64,000 nt of DNA from the NCBI GenBank assembly GCA_050084985.1, contig JBITNC010000001.1, forward strand, positions 4,650,001 to 4,714,000, given 5' to 3'. Position 1 is the first letter of the stretch, and the number at the start of each line of letters is the position of its first letter. The notes beneath the pieces were generated by a model. That model saw only the letters and a program-made list of their open reading frames with translations. It made no database searches and had not been told where the DNA came from. The translations under genes were made by a program, and so were the position numbers. Source of the stretch: Nageia nagi. Its lineage: Eukaryota > Pinophyta. Positions 22,998 through 34,062 of this stretch are shown piece after piece.

Positions 22998-23540
22998 TGT
23001 AACATCCCAAATTAGGTGACTAATATTGCATTTACAATTAATAATTAGCTTTGGTATTTTAATTACACAATCATTGAATTAAAATATAAAATAATTCTTA
23101 AAATACTAAAATAGGTAGCAACGTTTCATAATTACACCTACTTCATCAATGGTGAAATGAGGAAAACACCATAAAAATGGGGATATTATACCTACTTCTA
23201 GTTTGAATGGAATAAACCCATATGAAGCATAATATATAATTGCAAAATATGGAATAACATATATGCTCATGGTAATAAGATCCTAATATCGATAGGTGAC
23301 ATTAAGAAACACCTGAAATTTGAAGTGGTACTAGCTATCGAGATGTGAAATCTTGATAACTTTTTCTACAATCATACTTACATTTATATATATAAGATTT
23401 TCTATAATTTCCCTTTAGGAATGTTAGCACCGATGCTAGGGTACCTAGCACAAGAATAACTCCAAAAATATGATATAATATTAATATAGTATAACACCTA
23501 AATGAGACCACATTAGGGGGACCAAAATTAAGTGTCAACA
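22998..23540 (+). repeat. Possible LTR (TGTAACATCCC...GTGTCAACA)
   Basis: The start TGTAACATCCC is a common opening of plant gypsy LTRs, and the block closes with GTCAACA after 543 bp. The five-base flanks (AAATT and TTTAT) do not match, so a clean solo LTR is not supported. Confidence 0.3.
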
Positions 23541-23726
23541 TTTATTTTAAATATTTTTTAGTTATTATCAATAGTATAATATTTAATTATTCTTAGCATG
23601 ACATTGTAAACTATTCTAATATGACTATGTAACAAACACATGAGATAATTGAAAAGGTAGTTGCTATTTGGTCATTGTAAAATTATTTAGTTTTTTATTT
23701 TTCTACTTATTGTTTATTATGCTCTT

Positions 23727-23782
23727 TGTTGGAATGTATAATGCATTATTGTAAAGGTTTTGTAATAATATTCTATGTAAGT
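23727..23782 (+). repeat. 5' LTR of copia B, left piece
   Basis: The first 56 bp of the LTR (TGTTGGAATGTATAATGC...) end at TAAGT (23778-23782), the target duplicated by the gypsy insertion. The remainder resumes at 41620. Confidence 0.92.
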
Positions 23783-24667
23783 TGTTAGTCAAAAAATCAA
23801 CCCTGTTAGCAAACAAGATAAACATAGTTAATACAAACTAAAATTTTATAAATTTTATGGAAGACCTTGGTATTATAGATTTTAGATCACTAGATCCAAT
23901 TTCCTTATGAAAGGGCTTTTCTCAAAATGTATATATAAAATAAACTATATGGAGTATATAGATGGAGGGTCACTGGCGACCCTTATTAGAACTCTAACGA
24001 TTGAGGTGAAATGCTGACACCCAATATTAAGTCATTGGCGATTGTGTGATTTCAAATTTTATGATTAATTTGAATCACTCTCTCAGGTTTTTGGCTTTTT
24101 GTCATTTGTATCTGTGATGCCTTTGAATTCTGCTACATCTCAACACCTATGAATCCTACACATATGCTCAAACAACACATTAAAATATACCTATACTTTT
24201 TAGAAATCTTAACATAAGGAAGAAAAGCATATAGCAATAATCAAACTAAAATTAAACTCATAGTTCTATCTTCATTTCAGCAGCATAAGTTTACTTAAAT
24301 TCCCCTCTATATTTTGTCTATCTACTTCATGTATTTATAGATTTCTTTAATGGGCATTTGTGGAATTCTAGAAGGCTAAAAAAAGGGATTCAAAATTTAT
24401 CATCAGCTTGAAATAACTAAAGGGATTTCACATCTGATAATAACATAGGTAATGATTAACCCTCTCTATCTATACTTTTGTGGAGAGGATGAAACTTACA
24501 GTTCATCTTCTATTTTTTGAGTTTTTATTTTTTTGTTGCAGAGTCATCGATGATCATAAGCAGATGCCAACGACCTTTATTGAATGCTAGTGATTGTATC
24601 CTTATCATTAGTGTTTTAAGTCTTTTAATTTTTTAATATATAAGTGGATCGTACTTCAATGTCTACA
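23783..24667 (-). repeat. 3' LTR of the gypsy element
   Basis: 885 bp, TGTTAG...GTCTACA. A TATAAATA box is read on the minus strand at 24332-24339. By eye it differs from the 5' LTR at roughly 14% of about 200 compared sites. Confidence 0.92.
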
Positions 24668-24681
24668 TTTTTTCCCTTTTT
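24668..24681 (-). other. Polypurine tract of the gypsy element
   Basis: The minus strand reads AAAAAGGGAAAAAA immediately before the 3' LTR terminus. This is the plus-strand primer site, and it confirms that the element is oriented on the minus strand. Confidence 0.9.
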
Positions 24682-25824
24682 GAATTAGTAACCGAAGATG
24701 AGGTTAATAGTTCAAAAACATAGAATGGGAAGCTTTAAATTATTATTTTATCTAATTATCTTTAAGGCTTTTGGTGATAGAAATTTTGACTCAATTTCTT
24801 ATGTAAGTTAAAATTTTGATCTATCAAATTATGATAAAATGTGTTTTCATTTAACATTTTATGTGTTTTAAAAATAAATTTGGATATACTTTAGAAATGA
24901 ATATTTTCAATATAACAATGTGTTGAGCTTGTGTGATAGTTGCATGACATTTTTGTTATGTTGTTTTGCATGTATAAGCACACATGTACTGTATAAGTAT
25001 TTCTTTAGTATATGGGTTTTTGATGGTGTTGTCCTTCTTCCCGATAACAAGATTTCAGAGTAATCTTATGTAACAATGATTTATCATATTTTACTATTTT
25101 TGATATTCGTAAAATCAATAATATCTTAAGAAGTATTATAAAAATCTTTTACACATGAAGCTAAAGTTTCTTAGAAAAATATAATCATACCCCTCCTTTT
25201 TTTAAATTTACTTAAATCATTGGTAGTAGACTTTAAATGCTAGCATTTGTTAATGAATCATCGATGTTTACTATCTGATCATTGACATTCCATGTTGTAG
25301 GATTATAAAAAGAAAAAAGTTTAAATTTTATTATTACTTTCTATCTTATTTTGTCATTTTCTTATCTATTGGGTGTCATTTATTCTTCATACTTTTTACT
25401 ATGTTGTTAGCTATCAATATTTGATGAGACTATCATGCTTCCATGTCATCACTCCATTGGCCATTCTTGACCTATCCAATAAGAGGTGGGGTTTTAAACT
25501 AACCTTGTTTTTTAATTTTTGCTTATATCTAATATTTTAACCATTTTGTTTTAATTTTTTCGTTATAAAATACAATAATTAGGTACTTAAAAAGTTTCCA
25601 TCAAATTAGAATGTAGTTAAGACTTTTCTTTCTATTTATTTTAACAAATTTTCAAACACTTGATCATAATCACTAGTTAGAGCCAAAGGGTTTCAAGGTC
25701 ACTGATGTTTATATGTCAAATACCAATGATTCTATAACACCAACATTTGAATGCTGATGTTTCATGTTAAATCACCCATTTTTTTAAAGTTAAGTTTTAT
25801 GAATTTGTAGGTTTGAGACATTTT
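24682..25824. other. Spacer between PPT and antisense PMD ORF
   Basis: No ORF is supported. This 1.1 kb lies upstream of the plus-strand PMD frame and would contain its promoter if it had one. Part of it (24790-25080) resembles the duplicated block at 53040-54240 in the second element. Confidence 0.5.
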
Positions 25825-27860
25825 TGAGCCTTGTAGTAGATACCCTTCTATCATGTAGGTGGGTAGGAAGTTTCTAGGATTGGTTGATCACACATTCTTC
25901 AAGATGGTTAGATTTGGCATGGGCCATATATGGGTCACATTCATTGGGAGTATCCATTGTTGATAGCTTTGTTGGATAGATGGGATGCTCATACTTCAAA
26001 CTTTCATCTCCCAACTAGGGAGATGATGATCATTGTAGAGGACATTCATCGATTATATAGACTATCTATCCATGGTCAGAGGATACAGCATGTGGTAGAT
26101 AGAGCTAGAGCTTTGCTAGCAATTTCGTATCTTTATGGAGTAGATAGAGTTGATACTATTATTTTTTAAATTATTTTTAGAGGGATCTGATATTACCAGT
26201 ATTGGATAGAGGATCAAATGGGAGCTATACATTTTTTATATTTGATGGGATTAGTTCAGTGTTATGCTCTCCTAGATACTGGTGGTGGTAGATTTCCATG
26301 GTTGCTTTTGTTGACTATAGCAGATATGATATAGCATGAGATAGTGTATGCTTGGGTGCCTACACTATTAGCTCAAATTTATAAAGAGCTATTCTTTTAT
26401 TCTTAGAGGCATCATGCCTCCTTATCAGTTACTATCACTTTACAGGCATGGGATTATGAACATATTACTATAGCTCACCCTTTAGGCTTACCTATGGCTG
26501 GTTTTGGTATCCATTTAGAGTATGAGGTAGGCATCATTCGATGGCCTGATGATTTTTATATTTGTCCATCAAATGGCATTAGGTGAGATGTGGCCTATTA
26601 CCACCACATCCTAGCTCAGTTAGTTCCAAATCAGATGAGGCTTAGAGCTTATCATTTATATTTGATTTGGGCTAAGCTTGTAGGGGAGATCATTGGTATT
26701 TGGCAGACACATGTATTGAGTGGAAAAAAGATATATTTTCTTGATTTTTTTTAGTTTGGTAGAGTACACTGCTAGTTTGTTTTGGTTCAAGACATTCCAT
26801 CTCCACCAGTGCTATATCAACATGAGGGTACTATCCCAATGGATGGTGTTTAGTTTTTAGTATATGCAGAGCCAGATCCTACTCAAGAGAAGGCACTGAT
26901 TGAGGATGATACTGGGGTAGAAGATATTGGCATTATTGAGTAGTTTAGAGCTTAGTGGCATGTTGATTTAGAGGGTGGTAAGGATGATGAAGAGGGCAGA
27001 TGCATTCATCAACATGTTGATGATGTAGAGGAGGTGGGTGTAGCCACAGGTGAGATAGTAGTAGGTGAGGGAGAGGAGAGGATGAAAGGTGTTGCTGAGG
27101 AGTTTATTTCAAAGGAGAGAGTATCAAGTCCAACTGAGGAGGGAGTTACCACAAGTAGAGATGATGATGATAGAGATGATATTCTGATGACTCAGATCCC
27201 TAGTATTGATACTTTACTAGGTGATATTTATGAGCTCAGATATCAGTTGGGCATAAGCCAAATCATGCATGTATAGATATAGAGTTGAGAGGAATTGATA
27301 TCATTGAGAGAGGGATGAGGTTTTTGCATCACTACAAGGAGTTCAGGCTCATTAGATGGGAGTAGCACCTACTCTTGGAGGTACAAAGAGTAGATCTTTA
27401 TTGTTTGTTTGTGGCATCTATCAACAAAGAGATTATTATAGTGCCATTATTTAGACTTAGTTTATAGGTGTACCAACATTTTCTCTTAGCATGCAATATC
27501 TTATGCCTCCATTGAGTTATATGCCTATTAATTTGTCTACTTATCAAGTAGGTAGTAAGGACAATGAGATCAAGAGCCTCTCCTAGTAGGGGTACTCCAC
27601 CTTGTGCATCCTCCCAAGGTATTGTTAGATCATCAAAGTTATAGGGGCTACATGACCAGCTAGTCCTATAAGGTCTATTGGTACTATTCCTCCTCATCAC
27701 AACACTAGAGAGATGATTATACAATAAATAGATTGCTATAATTCTCAAGGTCAGAGTAGTGGTTAGAGTAGTCCTCAAGGAGGATTTGGTGGTTGGGGTA
27801 GTCCATGAGGATACCCATATTATATTTTTATCATGATGATGAGACTATATACTTTATGAG
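25825..27860 (+). pseudogene. Antisense plant mobile domain (PMD) protein of the gypsy element
   Basis: The plus-strand frame, opposite to gag-pol, encodes a plant mobile domain (aminotransferase-like PMD, the MAIN/MAIL1 family). Homology starts near 25831 (YPSIM-stop-VGRKFLGLVDHTFF). Compared with the second copy at 54963 a base is lost near 25920. One frame then runs from 25930 to about 27300. PMD hallmarks: WDAHTSNFHLPTREMMIIVE then DIHRLYRLSIHG; the second block GGGRFPWLLLLTIADMI, YAWVPTLLAQIYKELF and LQAWDYEHI (26280-26465). A tail of Asp/Glu-rich sequence (26880-27200) and a Ser/Gly-rich end (SPQGGFGGWGSP near 27775-27807) follow after a frameshift near 27310. About ten stops (for example 26166, 26190, 26332, 26404, 26583) are single transitions from CAA, CAG, CGA or TGG. 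The long unbiased frame implies past selection. Its role in the element is unknown. Confidence 0.87.
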
Positions 27861-29185
27861 ATCATGTATTTTTATATGTCTATATTTTTTATGAGATGAT
27901 GTACTTTGAGATGTTATGATTTGATATGTTATATAATTGAGTAGTTGAGGATATTTGGGATGATGTCATGTTTAGTTTTATATTGGTAGATAGGTATATT
28001 ATGATTTTTCTTATAATTATATATTCAATTTTATGATGATATAATATATTAAATGATCAAATGTTTTGATGTTATTATCATAAAAGTTATATAAAATACT
28101 AGACAATGAAGTTTTTGTAAATAAAATTTTATAGGACATATTTTAAGTATAATAGTACGAAATTAGATGCATCATTTTTTGTTTCTTGGCTATGTATGTG
28201 TATAAATAAATATATGATAAGAAATGTTATACAAATATAGAAGATAACTAGAATAACAATATCACTTATCAATTTAAATAATAACAAAGATAATTTTATA
28301 TTGGAATATATGGATAATATTGATAATATAACATATTAAAGAAACAATCAATTAACTAGCTTTATCAATCTTTCTTTTACCTTCATTTATGCAATTAGAG
28401 ATGATATAAAACATAGTCATAATATTAGAAGTTTATCTTAAACTCGTGTGTGCATGGTGATATTCATTTACTTCTCTAGACATCCATAAATTAAATATTT
28501 TTAAAAGCATAGTTTGAAGTCAATTCTCCTTATCTGCATATAGTGGTCCAAATTTCTTTGAACTTGTTACCTCTTCATTAGGTATGCCCCATTGCCAGAT
28601 AGGCATCCATAGCCCCAATGAGGATTAACCCCTAGATCCCACTACAACCTTGCTCTATTGCTAGTCAAGCATCCATAGCCTCGATAGAAGATACTGTAAT
28701 GACCCAAGCATATATTATTTTATTTTTTCTTTTTTTTTTGTCTCTTTTTTTTACCTTGGGTTTGGGATGAAGCAAAATAATGGAAGAATATTTCCTTTAA
28801 AACTATACTTCAAAACATTCAATGTCTATTTTTTTTGAGATTTTAGATATGAGAATAGTGTTTGAATTTGTGATATTCCAACGATATCAAATATATTTAT
28901 CTATCATATTAAATTGATTAAAATTTAGATATCAGATGTCATAATAGAAGCTAGAATGATGATAACTTTAAACAACATTATGTTAATCATACATATGTGA
29001 TGTAATATGTGTACAAAAAGTATATATATATGGGGGAATATATAAATATAAATTGATAAGTGATCTAAATCATTATAGTTTTCATTAAATAAGAATAACA
29101 TTCCCTCATTTAATAATGGGATATATATTATAGGGAAGTGCACCATATAGCTAAGACACTTCAAAATTATATATTTTTGAGTATG

Positions 29186-29218
<33 letters not shown>

Positions 29219-29264
29219 ATAATTTTATTTTTCTTTTAAGATTTTTTTATTTTTATAAATTTTT

Positions 29265-29304
<40 letters not shown>

Positions 29305-29499
29305 TCACTAAGTTCTTTAAATATTATGGGATGATCTTTTAACAATGGTCCAACCTTTTTGTTTCAAAACATAATAATATGGAGGATTCAATCAAAGATA
29401 ATATGGCCCTATTCCAAGAATGGATGTTTGATGTCTTGGTGGATAAACGATTAATAAAGGTAACAATACTTGAAATACTTTTGGTTTTGATTTAAACTT
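27861..29499. other. Spacer between PMD and extra ORF, with microsatellites
   Basis: No gene is seen. The block at 28430-28720 is conserved in the second element (55700-55985). Simple repeats: (GT)n at about 29195-29218 and (AT)n at 29268-29301. A TGTAATGACCC word near 28694 resembles an LTR start but lacks a partner. Confidence 0.55.
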
Positions 29500-30863
29500 T
29501 TAGATAACTCTTTGTTTGATGGATGACTCTAAAGATTATTCACCAATATTAAAGAATTGAGTAGGTGATGGTGTACTTGATTGTGCATAATAATGGAAAC
29601 ATGGAAACAATGATGAACATGGTTGTACATTCTTAATGAATTGATCCACATAATTCTTTTCAATATGCGTAGGATAAACTTCATGTTTTGCTTTCTTTCA
29701 TAAATTAAGTCATTGAAGCATCCTTTTAAATCTTAATTTTTTATTTATAACATTATCAATGCAACATGTTTTATTGAAAAGTGAAGTGTAATCACATATA
29801 ATATCATTATTGGGTATTGTAGAAGTATTATACTGAATTACTGAGTCATTGACAACATCAGTAAGTGATATGATTTGTCTTCAATAATTTACATTTACAT
29901 GATCAACACAATTCAAAGAAATTTTAGGTATTTGATAAGGCCAATGTATACAAAACAAATGAATTAAACTCATTTTTGACTCTAATTTCATCCACATATC
30001 TTTGGCAACTATTTCAATAGCTACTTTATTCCCATTATGTTTTAATATCCAAGCTTTAGAGTTTCGATCATTGTAATAAGACATGTCTATTTTTTCTTGT
30101 ATTTCTATAGGTAGTGAAAACACTTGAGACATAACTTTACACGGGTTTCTTTGTAGCATTTTTACATATTTATCATCATGATATTTTTCAACAAAATGTG
30201 GATTGGATTTATCAATTTGAAATTGTGAAAGATGAGTTTATAAGATTTTGTAAGAGAATTATCATGTTAAACTTTTTCGTGGAGGTGATAAATAAAATCT
30301 TGACTTCATATGAGAAAAGCATAATTAATTTTTTGAATTAGCTTTTTAGATTTTCTTGGAGATGGGACAAATGAATTGGTGAAATCATAAATCATTTTGT
30401 GATGATTAAGATCTCCTTCAATTTAACTTACCCAATTAAGAAGAAAATCTAAATTTTGTAGAGTATGATACGATATGTCCAAAAACCAATTATTGAAAGT
30501 ACAATCAAGGATCAATCATGGTGAGGACATAGGTCAACAAAAATATATTAGAATCTTTTCAACTTGATCATGATAATGTCTAAATTCAATAAAATACATG
30601 GATTTATCAATATAAATATTGATATCATCTCCTTTATTATATATTTTCCATCCATCATATGGATTAGGTTGATTTTTTAATACTATTAGTTTTTGTATAT
30701 CAATAGATAAACATAAGAAATTTCTTATTTTAGAAGTAATATTTTGCATTACACACATGATAGTTCTATCTCTTAGATATCGAGACTTTGCATACCAAGG
30801 TAGCTGTTAAAGTTCTCTTCTATTATCCATTACATGGATAATATTTGACCATTTAAAAGCCAT
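29500..30863 (-). pseudogene. Unknown sense ORF downstream of integrase, duplicated module
   Basis: Not a family I recognise. On the minus strand a frame opens at an ATG (30861-30863, MAFKWSNIIHVMDNRREL) about 120 bp past the end of integrase. It runs about 455 codons to a TAA (29500-29502), with one frameshift near 30190 and several stops of TGG-to-TGA or CAA-to-TAA type. Two segments resemble each other. The first is IRNFLCLSIDIQKLIVLKN ... DGWKIYNKGDDINIYIDKSM (about 30730-30590). The second is MSQVFSLPIEIQEKIDMSYY ... KAWILKHNGNKVAIEIVAKD (about 30130-29995). The shared pattern is an S-[IL/LP]-I-[DE]-I-Q core, a W-x-[IL] strand, a G-[DN] turn and a [DA]-K-x-M ending. The C-terminal part includes EVYPTHIEKNYVDQFIKNVQ. 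No signal peptide or membrane segment is evident, arguing against an env-like protein. The position is where Athila/Tat elements carry extra ORFs. Confidence 0.6.
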
Positions 30864-30870
30864 CGTCCAA

Positions 30871-30892
30871 ATATATATATATATATATATAT
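30871..30892. repeat. (AT)n microsatellite
   Basis: A dinucleotide run immediately upstream (on the minus strand) of the extra ORF start codon and downstream of integrase. Confidence 0.9.
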
Positions 30893-30984
30893 CAATTTCA
30901 TCATCATTTCTTTTTAACATACAAAACATGTATATATATACTATTTACAAAGAGCAAATATTTTTTTCTAACTATAGAATGGTC

Positions 30985-32300
30985 AAAGATGCATGATGTT
31001 TATGGGTTCACACTCTTCATTTTCTTCCATATTAGCCAAATGATATGCCCCAAAACCATATTTTGTCTTGATTATGTAAGGTCCTAACCAATTTGGAGCA
31101 AATTTATCATGTAATTGGCATTCTATATGAGATGTTTGTTGGTTTTGTTTTAAAATTAAATCCCTATATTAAATTCATGTATGTTAACTTTCTTATCAAA
31201 TCCTCATTTGATACATTCTTGATATACATGCATATGTTCTAATGCATGGACTCATTTTCATCTAAAAGCAATAATTGATCTAATCTTGCTTCTCTTGCTA
31301 CTTCATCAGTTAAATAGTCTTGTAAATCAATTCGTAAAGAAGGAATTTTTATTTCCAATGGCAATACCACTTTTGAACCATAAATAAGGGAAACTAGGGT
31401 TGCCCTAGTTGGTGCTCTAATGCTTGTACAATATGACCATAAGGCATGTGGAATTTGAAGATGCCAATCTTTATGAGAATCGTTAACAGTTTTAACTAGA
31501 ATACTTCAAATGGTTTCATTTGTAGCCTTAGCTTGACCATTACCTTGATGATAATATGGTGTTAAAAAGCTAATTCGTATGTGATATGCTTTACATAATA
31601 CTAATACTTCTTTATTTTTAAAATTTTTTCCATTATTAGGAATGATTTGAGTAGGAATGCCAAATCGATAGATAAGATGATGTAATATGAATTTAGCTAT
31701 TTTAGGACCTTTTGTTGAAATCATGGGTATAGATTTGACCTATTTCATAAAATATTCATTAGTTGTTATAATAAATTTATGACCTCTTCATGATGTAGGC
31801 AATATTTGTCCTATGAGATCTAAGGCCCATCATGAAAATGGCCATAAAGATTGCATTGGTTGTAGTGCTTACGAAGATTGAACAAAAAGGTGAGCATGCT
31901 GTTGCCATTTAATGTATTTTTTAATGTAATTGATACAATCATGTTCCATTGTAGGCCAATAATATCCCATGCACATTAGATGTTTTTTAATAGCAAGTGT
32001 GCTAAAATGTCCTTCGCATATTCCATCATATACAAACAAAATTGCAATTTATGAATCAGCCCATTTTAAACAACGTAGTAATATACCATCAAATCCTCTT
32101 TGATATACTATATCACCTAACATGCAATAATGAGATACTCATAATTTAAAATCTTTCATATTCAATTTTGTTAAATCTTTAGGTAAAACTCCATCTCTTT
32201 AAAATTTAACTAATTGGTCATACCATAGAGTTTTTCCTTCTATTATGATGTCCAAAACATCATATATTTTATCATATATTTTTAAAGCAAACTATTATTT
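30985..32300 (-). pseudogene. gypsy integrase, broken
   Basis: Inserts element cDNA into the host genome. The zinc-region end and core are visible on the minus strand: GYYWPTMEHDCINYIKKYIK (about 31990-31920), WALDLIGQI (about 31820) and GHKFIITTNEYFMK. The frame 31724-31506 reads FILHHLIYRFGIPTQIIPNN then a GNGQAKATNETI-like block. The second catalytic Asp (DNG) is Asn here. Downstream are HALWSYCTSIRAPTRAT and LVSLIYGSKVVLPLEIKIPS, typical of the gypsy integrase C-terminal core. Coding similarity fades near 30985. Several stops and frame changes are present. Confidence 0.88.
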
Positions 32301-32479
32301 GTGCTATTTCAATGTGAATGTTTTGGTGTGTAGATTGTGAGGTATTAATGATCCAATTAATGCCATAGCAGTAGCAAAACTATTATTTGATCTAGGAGTT
32401 ACTTGAATTTCATATTTTATCAATGAAGATAATAAATTTTCAACTATTTGTTTATATTTTTGAAATAAAGGTTTTTTAC

Positions 32480-34062
32480 ATTGAAATATTCCTTTAATTT
32501 GATTTATAATTAATAATGAATCTTTGATGAATTTTACTTTTCATAGTTTTAATTTTAGAGTGATCTTAATGGCTAATATTAAGGCCTCATTTAGCATTAT
32601 TATTTGTACAAGGAAAATCTAATTTGAATGAGTATAGAATTGGTATTCCTTGAGGAGTGATAAATATAACACCTGCTCCACCTCCCTTTTCACACTTAGA
32701 TCCATCAAAATGTATTTTCATATCCCATTCTTCTTCCAATTTTGTTGGTAAGTCAACATTGTCTAATTGAAATATGTGTTTGTTAGGCAATTCTATGATA
32801 AAGGTATTATCATCTTGTAAAGTTGTTTTTGCTAAATAATTAGCTATAACTTGACCTTTGATGGATTTTTGACTGATGAATTGTAAATTAAATTCAATTA
32901 CATACATGATCCATTTTAATGTTCTTGTATTTTGGTAAGTTTTATTCATCATATATTTAAGGGGATCAACTTTTGCAATAGCATAAGTAGTATGGTTTAA
33001 CATGTAATGCCTAAGTTTTTTCATTACAAAAATGATGGTTAAACATAGTTTTTCCATATATACATACTTAATTTCATAATCCACTAGTGTTTGACTAAGG
33101 TAATATATAGCTTGCTCTTTGTTGTGTTCATTTGTTTGAGCAAGCATAATACCTAATGCATTTTCTATTGCTGATGAATAGAGCAAAAATAATTCACTAG
33201 CTTGTGGAGGACTTAATACTAGTGGTGTTAATACATATTGTTTAATTTCATCTAGAGCTTATTATTGTTCTTTACCCCAATAAAAAAATGGTTCCCTTTT
33301 TTAACAATTTAGTAAAAGGTTTACATTTATCTAACAATTGTGAAATAAAATATCTAATTGCTTGTAATTTTCTTTGCAAACTTTGTAATTATTTAATATT
33401 AGAAGGAGGAGGCATATCTATTATTGCTTTAATTTAATTAGGATATATTTCAATTCTTCATCAAGATACAATGAATCCTAATAGTTTTTCTAAAATTACT
33501 TCAAAAACATATTTCTTTGGGTTAAGATGAATATTAAATTCTAACAATCTATCACATATTTTTATCAATATCTCAGGATATTGTTCTCTTATTTTAAACT
33601 TAGCCAGTAAGTCATCCACATAATCTTCTATGATATCATGCATATAATCATGAAAGATGTATTTAATTGCTTTTTGATATATTGCTCCAACGTTTTTAAG
33701 ACCAAAGGGCATTACTTTATAATAAAAGGTTCCCCATGGTGTTATAAATGTAGTTTTATGTTGGTTTTTGGAAGCAACTTTTATTTGATTATAGCCAAAA
33801 AATCCATCCATATGTGAAAGCATTTCATGTCCTATTGCGGCATCTACTAAATTATCTATATTGGGAAGTGAGAAATCATCTTTAGGACATGCTTTTTTTT
33901 TAAGTCCCTAAAATTGGTATAGATATGAATTTTTTCATTTGGTTTCTTTATAGGAACCATATTTGAAATCTATTCTGAATAATCAATTGGTTGTATAAAT
34001 TTGACATCTAATAATTTTTGTAATTCTTCATTTACCATCAAGGCTATTGTAGGATTCATTTT
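32480..34062 (-). pseudogene. gypsy reverse transcriptase and dual RNase H, broken
   Basis: RT copies element RNA to DNA. Visible motifs on the minus strand: MVPIKKPNEKIHIYTNFRDL, ACPKDDFSLPNIDNLVDAA, DGFFGYNQI (33800), TFITPWGTFYYKVMPFGLKN and an intact YVDD at 33610-33621, followed by LNPKKYVFEV. RNase H: 33186-32800, with ALGIMLAQTNEHNKEQAIYY, RHYMLNHTTYAI and KWIMYVIEFNLQFI. A second, archaeal-type RNase H follows in the same frame from about 32730 (WDMKIHFDGSKCEKGGGAGV, then a FPCTNNNAKYEAL-like end at 32590). The double RNase H is the known hallmark of the Tat lineage. Frameshifts fall near 33870, 33450-33190 and 32590. A TAA in ILAIKITLKLKL-stop is one of several stops. Confidence 0.9.

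Noticed and set aside
27398-27778. 126-residue minus-strand frame
   Set aside because: It is a shadow of the plus-strand PMD C-terminal tail, which has matching context and transition-type stops.
28694-28730. TGTAATGACCC word as a separate LTR start
   Set aside because: It lies inside a block shared by both Tat-like elements, and no matching terminus or flanking duplication was found.
30534-30758. Env-like (Athila-type) protein as explanation for the ORF after integrase
   Set aside because: No signal peptide, transmembrane segments or coiled coil could be seen across 29500-30863, so I left the family unassigned.
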